Assembly: GCA_029204225.1 (NCBI GenBank)
Contig: CM055092.1
Span: 64,343,190-64,407,189, forward strand
DNA length: 64,000 nucleotides
DNA from: Diphasiastrum complanatum
Taxonomy: Eukaryota; Streptophyta; Lycopodiopsida; Lycopodiales; Lycopodiaceae
Direction: 5' to 3'
Of the stretch, positions 1-11,479 are shown piece by piece; the stretch's first letter is position 1, and every line of letters begins with the position of its first letter. The translations under genes and the position numbers were made by a program. Under the pieces are notes generated by a model that worked only from the letters and a program-made list of their open reading frames with translations, searched no databases and had not been told where the DNA came from.

Positions 1-1685
1 GGGTCAAGATTTGAGGAGGAGTCTCCTCAGGTTTACACACCTAGGAGGGCATCTAGAGAGAGATCCAAGCCTAAGAGGCTTTCTTATGATAACAAAGGCA
101 AGCAAGTGGAGCTTGATTCCACCAATTTTGCATATTTCATCTCACATGAAGAGCCAAAGGATGTTGAAGAGACACTCAATACCAAGGAGTGGTATGATGC
201 CATGAAGCAAGAATATGAAGCCTTGATCATCAACAACACTTGGGAGCTTGTGGATCCTCCATCCAACAAGCACATCTTTGGATCCAAGTGGGTATTTCGA
301 ATCAAGTATAATCAAGATGGCACTATCAACAAGTACAAGACAAGATTATGTGCCAAGGAATTTGCTCAGATCCATGGACTTGATTATGAAGAGACCTTTG
401 CACCCATGGCAAAGATGGTGACAATAAGGATTATTATATCTCTTGCTAGCTATTTCACGTGGAAGGTGTTTCAATTGGATGTTTCCAATGCATTTCTCAA
501 TGGTTATCTTCAAGAGGAAATTTACATGGAACAACCTCAAGGATTCATCGAAGATGAATCAAAGGTGTGTTTGCTTTTCAAGAGTCTTCACAGACTCAAG
601 AAAGCACCAAGATCTTGGTATGAGAGACTCAACTATTTTCTTATCTCACTAGGATTCACTCTTAGTGACTATGATCCTTCCATGTATATCAATTTTGTTG
701 CTAGTGATATTGTTATTCTCATCATTTATGTCGATGACATTATCCTATGTGAAAGTAATTTCAAATTGGTTGAAGAGACCAAAATAGCACTTGGAAAAGA
801 GTTTAAGATGCAAGATCTAGGAGAGATCCATTACATATTAGGCCTAGAGATTGACTTTCATGATGATTTTGCTTTTATTTGTCAATCTAGATATGCTCTT
901 GCTATGTTGAAAAAGTTTCATATGGAAGGTTGTAAGGGCATTGACACACCTATGGAGCACATTGTAAAAGATCGTAATAAAGGTGATGAAAGATCCTTCG
1001 AGGACATCACACTTTTTAGGAATCTTATTGGCTCCTTGATATGGCTTACCATCACTAGGCCCGACTTGAGCTATTGTGTGCACAATTTGAGCCAATCTAT
1101 GCAAGATCCAAAGATCCAACATTGGAAGATGCCCAAGAGGGTGTAAGGTATATATCTTCATCACATGATTATGGTTTACTTTACAAGAGTGAAGATTTAT
1201 CTATTATTGGCTACTCGGATTTGGACTTTGCAAGTGACAAGATGGATCGAAAGTCCAGAAGTGCATACACTATCTTTTTTGGAGGAAATCTCATATCTTG
1301 GCTTTCCAAAAAGCAAGATACTATCTCTCTTTCTTCTTGTGAGGCCGAGTATAAAGCACTCACTACATCAACAAAAGAACTGCTTTGGAGCAAGACGATT
1401 CTATTGGAGCTAAAGTGCATCAAAGAGGAGGAGCTACCATTGTTATATTGTGATAATATCTCGGCCCAAGCACTTGCAAATAATCCAATTTTTCATGCAA
1501 GAAGCAAGCACATAGAAGTGGCACACCACTTTGTGAGGGAGAAGCTTATTGGATGAGAGATCCATTTGGAGAATATTGATTCATCATCTTGTATTGCCGA
1601 TTTACTCACCAAGCCTCTACTCAAGAGTTCCTTCATCAAACATGGATCCAATCTTGGAATGATTCCAAGATCAATGTTTTTTTAG
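1..1685 (+). mobile_element. Ty1/copia pol remnant: reverse transcriptase plus RNase H, 5' end outside window
   Basis: Reading frame 1 is open from base 1 and gives the copia reverse transcriptase: the EW..AM..E entry block near 187-215, the QLDVSNAFLNG motif near 472-505, the catalytic YVDD at about 727-738, and the LIGSLIWLTITRPDLSY block near 1024-1072. Near 1135 the frame shifts; RNase H continues in frame 3 with the YSDLDFA, SSCEAEYKAL and SKHIEVAHHFVRE motifs up to a TGA at 1554-1556. After that stop the frame stays open through a typical LLTKPL tail to about 1685. The copia element at 44.0-49.1 kb has arginine where this copy has TGA, so the stop is probably a CGA to TGA change. The element is dead: one frameshift, one nonsense codon, and no gag or integrase visible inside the window. 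Confidence 0.93.
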
Positions 1686-1699
1686 AATAGATATTCATT

Positions 1700-2345
1700 T
1701 AGGAGTGTGAAAATCATAAAAAATTATCTAGCTTTAGGGGTTTTCTAAGTTTTTATCTCAAGCATCTTGGTGTAGAGTTGTGATAGGGCCAAAAATTGGC
1801 ATAGATGGCAAATTGGTCAAATCCACATGTAATGCCTCTATTGAACCAAAAGTAGCTTATGATGCAATCTCGAGCTAGTTAGGCTTGTAAATAGGCTTGT
1901 GACACTTTTGTTAATGTAATTTGATGAGTGATCAAGTCAAAGTGTTGGCTTTGGTCAAGGGGTCCAATAGTAATTGAGAAAACCTTATAAAGGGTCCAAT
2001 AGAATTGCAAGATGGATGCATCACTCATCCAATAGCATTAGAGAGGCTAGGATTAGGGGTCCAATAGGAAGTAAGCAAAGTTCTCCATGAGTTTCATATG
2101 TACTCTCTCTACCAATCATTATGTAGTTGAGGTTTTGAGAAAAATTGAGTGTAATCAAGTTTTTGTGAGTATTACCTTCTCTCTCTACCCGAGAACAATT
2201 GGTCTATTCTCTCTCTACCCGAGGAGAGGAGCTTAAATTTACTTAGTTTTTTTCATGGAGTACTTCTCTTACATGTAGAAAAACTTTGGTTATCAATCTA
2301 TGCATCTATCTTTGCCTTAGATTTTGATCTAGATCTTGGATTTCA
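1700..2345 (+). repeat. probable 3' LTR of the copia relic
   Basis: This non-coding stretch follows the RNase H tail directly. It contains a purine-rich AGGAGTGTG at about 1701, a TATA-like ACCTTATAAAGGG near 1982, and several copies of GGGTCCAATAG. It ends where minus-strand gypsy integrase sequence begins. I cannot fix the ends because the partner LTR lies outside the window. Confidence 0.45.
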
Positions 2346-2349
2346 ATCT

Positions 2350-3785
2350 AGTATTGATCTAAAGTGCATAAGCTTGACTTAGGAGATCATTCACACACAT
2401 TAGGGCATTCCCACACGTATGAAATTTCACATCTTGCATATCATGCAAAAAATCAGTAACCTTCTGGATCTTAACAGACTTCGACTCAATATTTATTGGA
2501 GATCTAGGTTGAAAACCATACATAAGCATAAAGGACTGTAACATGTAGCAGCATGTTTTCTACTATTATATGCAAACTCAACAAGTGGGAGATAGTCTTC
2601 CCAATGAGATTGCCTTTGAGAAACATAAGTCCTCAAAATATCTTCCATAGTGTTTGATTAGTCCTTTCTATCTCGCCATCTAATTCAGGATGACCAAAAG
2701 AACTTAAACTCAAGGAAGTTTCCAATTTATGGAATACTGCTGACCAAAAGTGACCTGTGAACTTAAGATCCCTATCACTAACAATGTCACTTGGAAGACC
2801 ATACAACTGAAATAATCTTCAACAAAGATCTGGGCTAAATCAAAAGCTTTTATAGTTGATGTGAATAGTATGAATGTAGCTAACTTAGTTAATCGATCCA
2901 TCACAACCCAAATAGAATCATTTTGTCGTTGGGTCTTTAGAAGTCCAACTACAAAATCCATAGATATGCTTTCTTATCTCTTGTCAAGGATATCTAGCAA
3001 ATGCAACAAACCACCAGCCTTATGGCATTCAAGCTTTGCTAGTTGATAGGGCTTGCATTTAATCACATATGACTCGACATGTGGCTTGAGCTTTGGCCAA
3101 TAAAACTCTCTCTTAACCAAGTCCAGAGTCCTGTGTATACCGAGATGTCCTGCATAGGTTATGTCATGACATTCAAACAAAATCTTACGTTTGAGCTCAT
3201 CATCCCCATGTACACAAATTTTCCCATTCTGAAATAGCAATCCACCTTGAATGGTAAACTGTTTCACAATCTTCTTATCTTTCTCATTTAGTTGAGTCCC
3301 CTGTGTTTCTGACTCAACACTGTCCACATTTCTTTTGATTTGAACAATGTTCTAAATATGAACAAATTGGGAGTCTGATTTATATTTTTCTCTCAATGAA
3401 AGATATAGATCCATGGAAATATGGGTGAATGACAACTCATTCAGTTCACCAATCCAACTAAGAGCATCTGCAACTTGATTAGAGCTACCTCTTATGTAAT
3501 GGATTTCATAATCAAATTCTTTCATCAATTTAGCCCATCGAGCTTTTCTCCCACGAAGATCATGTTGGTTGCAATAATACTTAAGAGGCGGGTGATCCTT
3601 ATACACTATAAACTTACTACCATACAAGTAGTGTCTCCAGGATTTAAGTGCATGGATTACAACAAACAATTCCTTTTCCTGCGTGATATAACTGAGGACC
3701 AGTGAATTTTTTGCACTCAAATGCTAGTGGCCTATCCATCTGTAATAGAACCACTCCAATTGCAACATCACTTGCGTCCGTTGGA
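2350..3785 (-). mobile_element. Ty3/gypsy pol remnant: RNase H and integrase
   Basis: Read on the minus strand, the order is RNase H (3785 to 3352; residues DASDVAIG, YITQEKELFVVIHALKSWRHYL, DHPPLKY, IRGSSNQVADALS), the integrase zinc-binding region (3327 to 2974; H..GH.G..RT and a CKPYQ-type second half) and the start of the integrase core (MDFVVGL.., 2961 to 2710), followed by a C-terminal piece with the ..YGFQPRSPI motif (2544 to 2359). The reading frame is broken between these blocks. The 5' side stops sharply at about 3785, inside RNase H, and joins leader-type sequence of another gypsy family, so RT, protease and gag are gone. The 22.0-24.6 kb fragment is a close relative and keeps the RT. 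Confidence 0.9.
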
Positions 3786-3924
3786 TCCGATTCATATTGA
3801 CATGCTTGGCAGTCAATCGTTGCTTATGCATCAGTCCATCCATATCTGAATTGTAGTGACCACCCTTGGCTTGCCTTGGGTGATCTATCGTATGATTGGC
3901 CAGAAGTGAAAAATCATCTCCCTT

Positions 3925-4530
3925 ACGGTGGTTTTTCCTTGATAACTTTTTACTCCTTGCACCGATTGACTTGAGATTTTGATAGTAGATGGATCTGGTG
4001 AAGATCTTCCTATTGCTGCGAAGGTTATCAGGCGCGAGGGTCGGCTGTGCGAGGGTTCTTTTGCTGTTTTGTAGTAAAAAACCCCTGATATCTCTTTGAT
4101 TACTGGGAATTAACTCTCGCAAGGTTCATAAGAGTTGCATCTAGGGTAGATCTGACTCTAGAATTCTCTATGAGGATTAACTGTCGCAAAAAGTGAAAAT
4201 TTCACTATTTGCGAGGGTTTAAAACCACTAATTTGGTTTGATCTTCTCCAATAATTAGTACTAGCTCTCACAGGCTTTGTCACTAATGGAAATTGTCATT
4301 TTGGATCAATTGGAGTGGTCTGCAAGAGTTCTCTCTGGATGGATTTGCTGAATCTTCACTATTTAGTAGTTTTTTAGCACTTAAACCCAATTTTCTACTC
4401 ACTGGAATCAAACTAACTCTCATAGACTCTTCTGTGTCCTGGTCTCACTGAGATGGAACTTCAAAATTCTCTGCGAGGGTTCTTGTCCACTTGAACTGAA
4501 AATTTTAGTGTTTGCGAGGGTTCTTTGGCC
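3925..4530 (-). repeat. gypsy leader copy, inverted relative to 5,846-6,465
   Basis: The reverse complement of this stretch matches 5,846-6,465 along its whole length. Shared landmarks include the TCAAGGAAAAACCAC block, the GTTCCATCTCAGTGAGACC block and many copies of a GCGAGRGTT motif. The copy ends at about 3925, next to the truncated RNase H. It is most simply the leader of a minus-strand gypsy element whose middle is deleted. No coding capacity is supported. Confidence 0.7.
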
Positions 4531-4552
4531 CAATGAGCACGCAAGCTTAAGT

Positions 4553-5254
4553 TGTAAATAAAATAAAATAGACTTGGGCCTTTGTAATTAAAATAAAACT
4601 TGAGGCCCAAATTCAATTTTATACTTAGAGTTTACTTTTTTAGAGTTGGGTCCAATTTTGAACTCACATGAATCTTGTGATTTCCAATGTACTTTTTGTG
4701 GACCCTTGGATCAAGTTGGGTCCAAGATGATAGGATCAATGTAAATATTAGCCAATAGGCTTTTGGGGCAAGGTCCTTCCTCATTTTATAAAAAGGCACC
4801 ATTTGTACTCTATTTGGATGCCTAATGAGAAGGAGGAAACTCTACCACTTTTTGGAGAGAAGCATCCTCATTTGCTATTCACTACTTGCTAATGCTTTTG
4901 ATTGTGTTTCCATTGCTTACTATTTTCATGTTGATTGGTTGTCTTAGTTAATGTTTCTCCATTAGCAAGCATAAGGAGCATTTGAGCTAACTCCACTCTC
5001 ACCCTCTATCTCTCTCTTTCTCTCTTCTCTTCCCTCCATCTCTTCTAATCTTCCCTTTCCTTTCACCTACAATTATGATGAAGGCAGTTTAGGGGAGTAG
5101 AGTTAGTGGAAGTAGTATTAGTGGTGTTAGAGTTAGATGAAAAGTAGGGAACTAACTAAAAGTAGCATCTATGCATAGTTAGGTGCCTATCCAGTGAACT
5201 AACCCTTGTTGACAGGCGGGAGGGCTATTACTACATGAGATCAAAGACCCTACA
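4553..5254 (+). repeat. LTR of a Tat-like Ty3/gypsy element (approximate 5' end)
   Basis: The stretch runs from a TGTAAATA start to a CTACA end and is followed two bases later by a gypsy-type primer-binding site. A TATA box with TTTTATAAAAAGGCACC sits near 4784-4801 and would place a transcription start about 30 bases downstream, then CT-rich sequence. Part of it (the TGGGCC..GGCCCA segment and the block ending in GCCAATAGGC) recurs on the minus strand at 61,510-61,735. The 3' end is well placed by the PBS; the 5' end is only the first TG that fits. Confidence 0.6.
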
Positions 5255-5255
5255 G

Positions 5256-5270
5256 TGGCGTGGTTGCCGA
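5256..5270 (+). other. gypsy primer-binding site
   Basis: TGGCGTGGTTGCCGA follows the LTR end at once and resembles the TGGCGCCGTTGCCGG primer site typical of plant Tat-type gypsy elements. It fixes the element's orientation as plus. Confidence 0.6.
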
Positions 5271-6540
5271 GGATAGGTTTCCACTAACTAGTGTAGTTGC
5301 ATTTTAGCTATTTCTTGCTTTTTAGAGTAGTTTGAGGTAGATTTTTGGGAGTTTAGATTTAGTTTTCTATATTTTTTTGTGTTTGGACTATTTACAACTA
5401 GAGGAGGAGGTGTGAGAGGGTAGAGGAGGCCTTGAACAGCCTCTAAGGGCTTGAAACCCAAACAACCAACCAAAAAATCCAAAAAACACACCAATCTGCA
5501 TTTTGCAGGGAAAAAAAGCCTAAAATCTCATCAGATTTTAATATCTCCAAAACCAGTAAGAGTTAAACCCTTGCATGATTGGCAGCAGCTCCAGGGTACT
5601 ATCCCAGACCTGCATAGAAGCCTGCGAGAGTTAGTTCCAAGCAGATTGCAAAAATCAGAGAAAAATCATAAAAAATTCAAAAAACCCTTGAAAAATTTCA
5701 AAAAAATATAAATCTTCACTAGAACTCTCGCAGAGCCCTCTGAAGTTCCATCTTAGCGAGACCAGGACATAGAGAAGCTTGTGAGAGTTAGTTTGATAAA
5801 TAAGTGCCTGTGCAAGGGTTCCCAGTGAAAAAAAGACGGGAAAGTACCAGAGAACCCTCGCAGACACCAAAATTTTCAGTTCCAGTGAGCAAGAACTCTC
5901 ACAGAGGATTCTGAAGTTCCATCTCAGTAAGACCAGGACACAAAAGGGCCTGCGAGAGTTAGTTTGATTCCAATGAGCAGATTATTGGGTTTAAGTTCTA
6001 AAAAATCACTAAAAAGTGAAGATCCAGCAAATCCTTCCAGTAAGAAATATGGCATTTCATTTCAATCGATTCAGAATGTCAATTTCCATCAATGAAGAAG
6101 CCTGCAAGAGTTAGTATAGAGATTTGGCGAAGATCAAGCCAAAATAGTGGTTTTGAACCCTCACATACAATGAAATTTTCACTTAGTGCGAGAGTTAACT
6201 CTCGTAGAGAATTCCATAGTGAGATCTGACCCAGCTTCAGCTACTATGATTCTTGTGAGAGTTACTTCCCAAAGATCTGAGAGATATAAAGTTTTTTATA
6301 TGCAAAAATAGCTAAAAAACCCTCGCACAACCAACCCTCACACAAGAGAATCCTCACAGACTCGATCAGTGGAAATATCTGCATTAAATCCAGCTACTGT
6401 CAAAATCTTAGGTCAATCAGTGCAAGGAGTAAAAAGTTATCAAGGAAAAACCACTTTCGACCGACCAGATTGATCAGATCCTTAAGATCCAGATTGCATC
6501 CCACTGTATAAGCAAGATCCAACTACTTTGGAACCCACCA
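5271..6540 (+). repeat. long gypsy leader rich in a GCGAGRGTT motif
   Basis: This is non-coding sequence between the PBS and gag. A block at about 5,715-5,800 is repeated at 5,885-5,990 (..GTTCCATCT..GACCAGGACA..). GCGAGRGTT, or its complement AACYCTCGC, with single-base variants, appears about a dozen times from 5,620 to 6,360 in both orientations, including a head-to-head pair near 6,189-6,207. The part from 5,846 has the inverted copy at 3,925-4,530; a related stretch lies at 25,010-25,330. Short open frames here are not supported as genes. Confidence 0.7.
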
Positions 6541-6544
6541 TCAA

Positions 6545-8557
6545 ATGAATCTGAGATTTGGACAATCAGTAGCAAGAATGATAGCAAATCAAGCACCACA
6601 CCTTCCCAGATTGGCAACTACGCAACAAGAGGCAGATTCGGAACCAGCGCCAATGGAACCAATGGGCCAACTCGTACCTGTCGCTCCCTTGCAAGCAGTC
6701 CGGAGAGCACCACAGATCGAAATACCAAAATACGACGGATCATCAGATCCCATCCGCTTCTCCAGATCTACGAGCAAGCTTGTGAAATCTACGGCGAGTG
6801 GACACCTGCAGAAACGTTGATGCTGTTTCCCATGGCCTTATTAGCAGTGGCTCAGTTTTGGTTTTTCAACCTGTCATAGGAAGAAAAATCTACGTGGGCA
6901 GCGGTTAAAGCGGCTCTCATCATGCGCTTTAAACCAAGGAGATTCCTAAAAGAGACGTTTCTCCTGCTGAGCAAAGTCAAGATGGGAAAACGAGAAAGGG
7001 TCATGGACTATATTAAACGGGTCAAACATCTACGATCCGAGTGCAGTATAGCCCAAACTCCCGATCATGCGATGATCATGTTGTTCCTAGCCGGACTACC
7101 ATGAAGCATCAGAAGAGAAGTGAAATGACGGGAGCAGTACACTACTCTGCAAGAAGCTATGGAATATGCCATCAGGAAAGAGGATGAGGGATCTGACGAC
7201 AAATATCCATTCACCCATAGTCCTACTCCCTCGATAGCATCATCGTCATCAACTTCATCCGCTCTCTCCACAGAACTGCTGTTGGATCAAATGACAAAAT
7301 TACACAATCAACAGATGGAGCAACTTACGGCGTAGTTTGATCAGAAACTGAAAGCCTTACAAGGAGCTGTAGTAGCAACGCCACATCAACTGGAACCAAA
7401 CCAGCGACAGTATCCATGATGGGAGAATGTATGGTGTTTAGTATGCACACAAAACCATACAGCAAACGAGTGTCCACCAATCCTAAAGCAAAATCTGAGA
7501 CTGACACATGGATTTTGCCATCTGTGCAATGCAACATCGCACGATACGACATTTTGCTTGTTTAACCCCCGGATTGTTCAGCAAAAAAAAAGTACTTATC
7601 AGACTTCTTATCCATATCATCAAGGGGCACCAAACGCGGCACCGAATCAGCAACAACGTATGGCCTTACCTGCACCACGAGGGCTAGCCAATCAACAAGT
7701 GGCCAATGTAAACTTGACAGCAGCGAAACCAGAGATGCAAGTACCACCTCAACCTGAGCATCAACAATGGTATAGAACGGAGGAACCATTTATGGATCCT
7801 ACCATAAATGAAAATTTTGTGGCCTATGCAGCTCAAACTCAGTGTCAAGGCTACAAGAATTACGGCTTCTATGGATGCGGCGAAGGACACAAGATTGCGG
7901 AATGTCCTTACAAGGGACAATATACATTCTTTTGCCGAAAATGCGGTTATGGACACTGCTTCAAGAATTGTCCATTGAGACCTGAAACCAGTGCACCATT
8001 GAGCTTCATTGCAATATAGCAGACAACAGTTTCAGCGGTGATGCCACCAGAAGGGCAACATTTCCATGCTCCTGTGTTAGCTGTTACGCGAGCACAAAAG
8101 AGAAAGGAAGTGGCTCCCTCACCAGCACCATCGGTCACTGATGACCAACCCTCAACCTCAGCGCCATATCCAAATGTGAGAGAAGAAAGAAGACAGTACC
8201 AGAAAATACGACACTGGGTATAGAGAGCACAAGTGGAGGAGAAAGAGCAAGAAAAAGACAATCCTATGGAACCTCTAGTTGACGGCGAACGGGAACTGCA
8301 AACGGTCTCACCATTGCACACTGATCAGAACGATCGGTTTCATAATCATGAACCACCTTTTCACATGGTGGAGCCCGAGGAACCACACACTAAAAGGCTC
8401 ACAAATTTATTGGCAAGCCGTGTTAGTTTATGACGAGGAGCCAGTGGCGCCTGAGCCATATATTGTACGGGCTATGAAGAAACAAGTAACGTCCTCCACA
8501 TCGGGGCAACGTGGGAAAGTGAAGAACACAACATCACCCTACCTGCCATATCAGTGA
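6545..8557 (+). mobile_element. broken gag of the Tat-like gypsy element, with four zinc knuckles
   Basis: An ATG at 6545 opens a gag polyprotein. The IEIPKYDGSSDPIRF block near 6,718 marks the start of the retrotransposon gag domain, which continues with frame changes through FKPRRFLKE, KVKMGKRERVMDYI and LFLAGLP to about 7,105. A coiled-coil-like stretch follows (about 7,270-7,370). Then come two zinc-knuckle pairs: CLVCTQNHTANEC and CHLCNATSHDTTFC at about 7,432-7,558, and an imperfect YGCGEGHKIAEC with CRKCGYGHCFKNC at about 7,866-7,970. A low-complexity tail runs to 8,557. Many in-frame stops and several shifts show it is dead; most stops fit C-to-T or G-to-A changes. It resembles the gag at 35.1-35.9 kb and the minus-strand gag at 62.1-63.6 kb. 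Confidence 0.88.
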
Positions 8558-8559
8558 GA

Positions 8560-9950
8560 TAGCTATATATTCTCCTGAGTTCCATATGTAATATTGTTAT
8601 GTATGCACCATTGATGCATTCTAGTGATGGAATGCAAATAGTTATTGATGAAAATGATCCTAATCATATGCCATATGATGTTTTACGTCTATGATTATCA
8701 AAAGAGCTATGCATGGAAGCTAATATGTTGATTTTGCTCGTTACTATCTCTGTTTCATACAATGTTATAGCATAAATAACACGAAGGGCTTAAACATATT
8801 GCTCAAATCACAGTAGACAACAAGGTTAAGGTACATATGGCACTTTCAACTACTATGCTGCACAATACGCTTTGTTAAGAAATGATGACTCCATTTGGAT
8901 GATACACCACACTAACGGGATGTCTCTTATACATACAATTATGCAATGACTATACGCAGAAATGGATATGGAAGGTCAAGTATCTCAACTGCAAACAAAT
9001 GCAAATGTGGTTGCCTCACAAGAATCGATATCTTCTACCATTCGGGTTAGTAACACACAAATGCTTCGATTTTCTTTGATAAAGCATAAAATGCAGGGTG
9101 ACGGAGTAAGCAACCATTACTTTTGACAATAGTGTTACAAAAAAGTAGAATGATTCGTAATGATAATGTTAAAAATATTTCGGTTCCGGCAAATAATGAC
9201 ATATCAATGTTTACCATAGGTATTATGATAACCCTGTTTCCTATATCAGTTTTTTCGTGATTCGTTTGTCAAGAATTTGTGTACTTATTGTAAGTTCTTT
9301 TAAGTACATGGACTTGTGCTAAAAACAGATACATTCATAACATCAGAATGGCATAGACTTGTCCCAAGCTTATTATAAATGTACACTCACAAGCTCTTAC
9401 TTTTTAATTTGCACTTACAGGTAGAAGTTTTCTAGTTAGTTTCTAAATCATGATTATGGTCTAAAACTTTAAGAACGATAAGTTAGTTTGCGGACTCTTG
9501 GATAGCATGGATTTGTTCAAGAAATCACGAGTACCGGACAATTAATGTTTACAGATATGAATGTTGGTATGGCATGGATTTGCCCCTAATTTCATGTACC
9601 CGTCCAAACTACTTGTACACTCACATTCTACTATACATTACATATAGCTTATTTTCAAATGCGTAATGTCGTATGTGTATTAATTAAAGATACAAACCAA
9701 AAACCAGCAAACTGATAAATATGGCAGGTGCCCTGATACGGTACCATTATAGTTTGGCCGATCACTTGTAATAACTGTCAGAAAGGGAAGATTGGACTAC
9801 AAAAAATTTAATTTTACATTGCAAGCTGATTAGTTGAGCTTAACATATTTTGTACATGGATAACAACTGACATTCAACGATGACACCTGTCTTCCTCACT
9901 GTGCTAACTTGTGGTGGGATGGTGGCAGGTACCAGCTGGATGTCTTGAAA
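8560..9950 (+). repeat. 3' repeat of the gypsy element, inverted copy at 59.2-59.9 kb
   Basis: No gene is visible. The segment near 9,890-9,940 (TGTCTTCCTCACTGTGC and GGTGGGATGGTGGCAGGTAC) is matched by the reverse complement of 59,241-59,300. The phrases GCATGGATTTGCCC and CCCTGATACGGTACC also recur in both places. Within this stretch variants of ATGGAYTTG return at about 9,310, 9,505 and 9,570, so it has internal repeats. In both places it lies 3' of a related gag, so I read it as the 3' end or LTR of that family. Confidence 0.5.
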
Positions 9951-10077
9951 TATGTTTTGCTTCACGGTGCTTTTGTTAGTACTGTATACCTTTTAGCTAT
10001 GTTTTACCTTGTTGGTCTATGAATGAAGGGTTTTAAATTGTTTTGGTCTTGACTTGTCAAGAGGAGCTTTGTTCTGT

Positions 10078-10080
<3 letters not shown>

Positions 10081-10172
<92 letters not shown>
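10081..10172. repeat. (TC)n microsatellite
   Basis: An uninterrupted TC run of about 46 units. The serine-leucine frame read through it is an artefact of the repeat. Confidence 0.98.
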
Positions 10173-10176
<4 letters not shown>

Positions 10177-10271
10177 CATTGCCTGCATTCTCTCTCGATC
10201 ATTCAAGGTTGTGAAGGTTCCGAACATTTTGAATTTTCGAAGATTAACCTTTGAACTTTCAAAAAGATTCT

Positions 10272-10273
<2 letters not shown>

Positions 10274-10363
<90 letters not shown>
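10274..10363. repeat. second (TC)n microsatellite
   Basis: An uninterrupted TC run of about 45 units, 101 bases after the first, with the same strand sense and nearly the same length. Confidence 0.98.
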
Positions 10364-10365
<2 letters not shown>

Positions 10366-11450
10366 ACCGCAACGGGTGTTAGAAAAAAAAATTTGTAATG
10401 GGTCTCCAACAAAAAAACAACCTGGATAATAAAAAATGTACCAAATAATGGAAAAAATACCAAATAATAATAGGATTCAATTAACAAACACATGAACATT
10501 TATTTTAAAAAATATTTTGTTATCTTTAATTAATTCTATTGTATGTACAAATTATCAAATAAATAAAATAATTCAAAAAATGATTGAATTGAGATTAAAA
10601 AAATTAGTAGCATTTAATACATAGGTTTGTTAACAATTATTTGAAATCGTCAAAATTTAAAGCCAAAAATACAACTAAACAACATATTACAAATTAGATA
10701 TATCATTATAAACCTTATGAACTAAACTTTTTGAAAAAATTAAAAAATACATTAAAAAAATCAAATCATTTATAGAAATATAGCCTTTAGCTAACAATTA
10801 CCGCATTTTAAAAGAAATTACAAATTAAATTATTTCAAAAATACTTGAAAAATCAATGAATTAAAATGAATTTTTTTAATAATTAAAAAAATATATATAA
10901 TTATCACAATCTCATAAAATAGGTATAGAACCTACAAATTATCAATAAATAAATAAAATTTTATAAAAATATAACAACATTTTAAAATTTTATAAAAATA
11001 CTACAAAATTAAAAACAAATTTGAGATAATATAAAAAATCATGTAGCTGTAAATCGAATATTTAAAAAAAATAATAAAAAAATTAATGTGAAAACTCGTA
11101 GAATAAGAAATTTGTAAACTCATAGAATAGGAAACTATCAACAATCCATCGAGTTTTGGTCGATTCGAATTTTGTTGAATAATCCCTCGAATTTAAAACT
11201 ATGTCGACAATGCATGTATTTCTATAGACGGTCTCGATACCTTCGACACTATCTCAACAATGTGAGTAAAATTGTAGACTATACTCAAAATGGTTCCACA
11301 TTACAAATGATTTCAGGGATAAATTCTAACATGTTGACCAATTAAGAGTGCTTTGCTTCTTTTTTTTTAATGAATTTTTTACAAGGGTTTTTTGTTTATT
11401 TGGCTATTTGTTTCAAGTTGTTTTCCATTAAGTCCTCATTAATGCAGTTA
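10364..11450. other. AT-rich spacer, no gene seen
   Basis: The sequence is very AT-rich, with many runs of A and T and no open frame with recognisable content. From about 11,095 two phrases (AATTTGTAAACTC, ATAGAATAGGAAA-like) repeat once. Nothing further can be supported. Confidence 0.7.
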
Positions 11451-11479
11451 CTGGAGCCTAATCATTCATTTTCCAGACT

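Noticed and set aside
3724-4122. A 132-codon minus-strand open frame
   Set aside because: It runs across the junction of leader sequence and RNase H; only its last part, in the RNase H frame, is real.
3925-6465. AACCCTCGC-type words read as a degenerate telomere repeat
   Set aside because: Spacing is irregular, orientation is mixed, and the position is the leader of a gypsy element.
10043-10499. Open frames on both strands rich in Ser-Leu or Arg-Glu repeats
   Set aside because: They are translations of the (TC)n tracts; no other content supports a gene.
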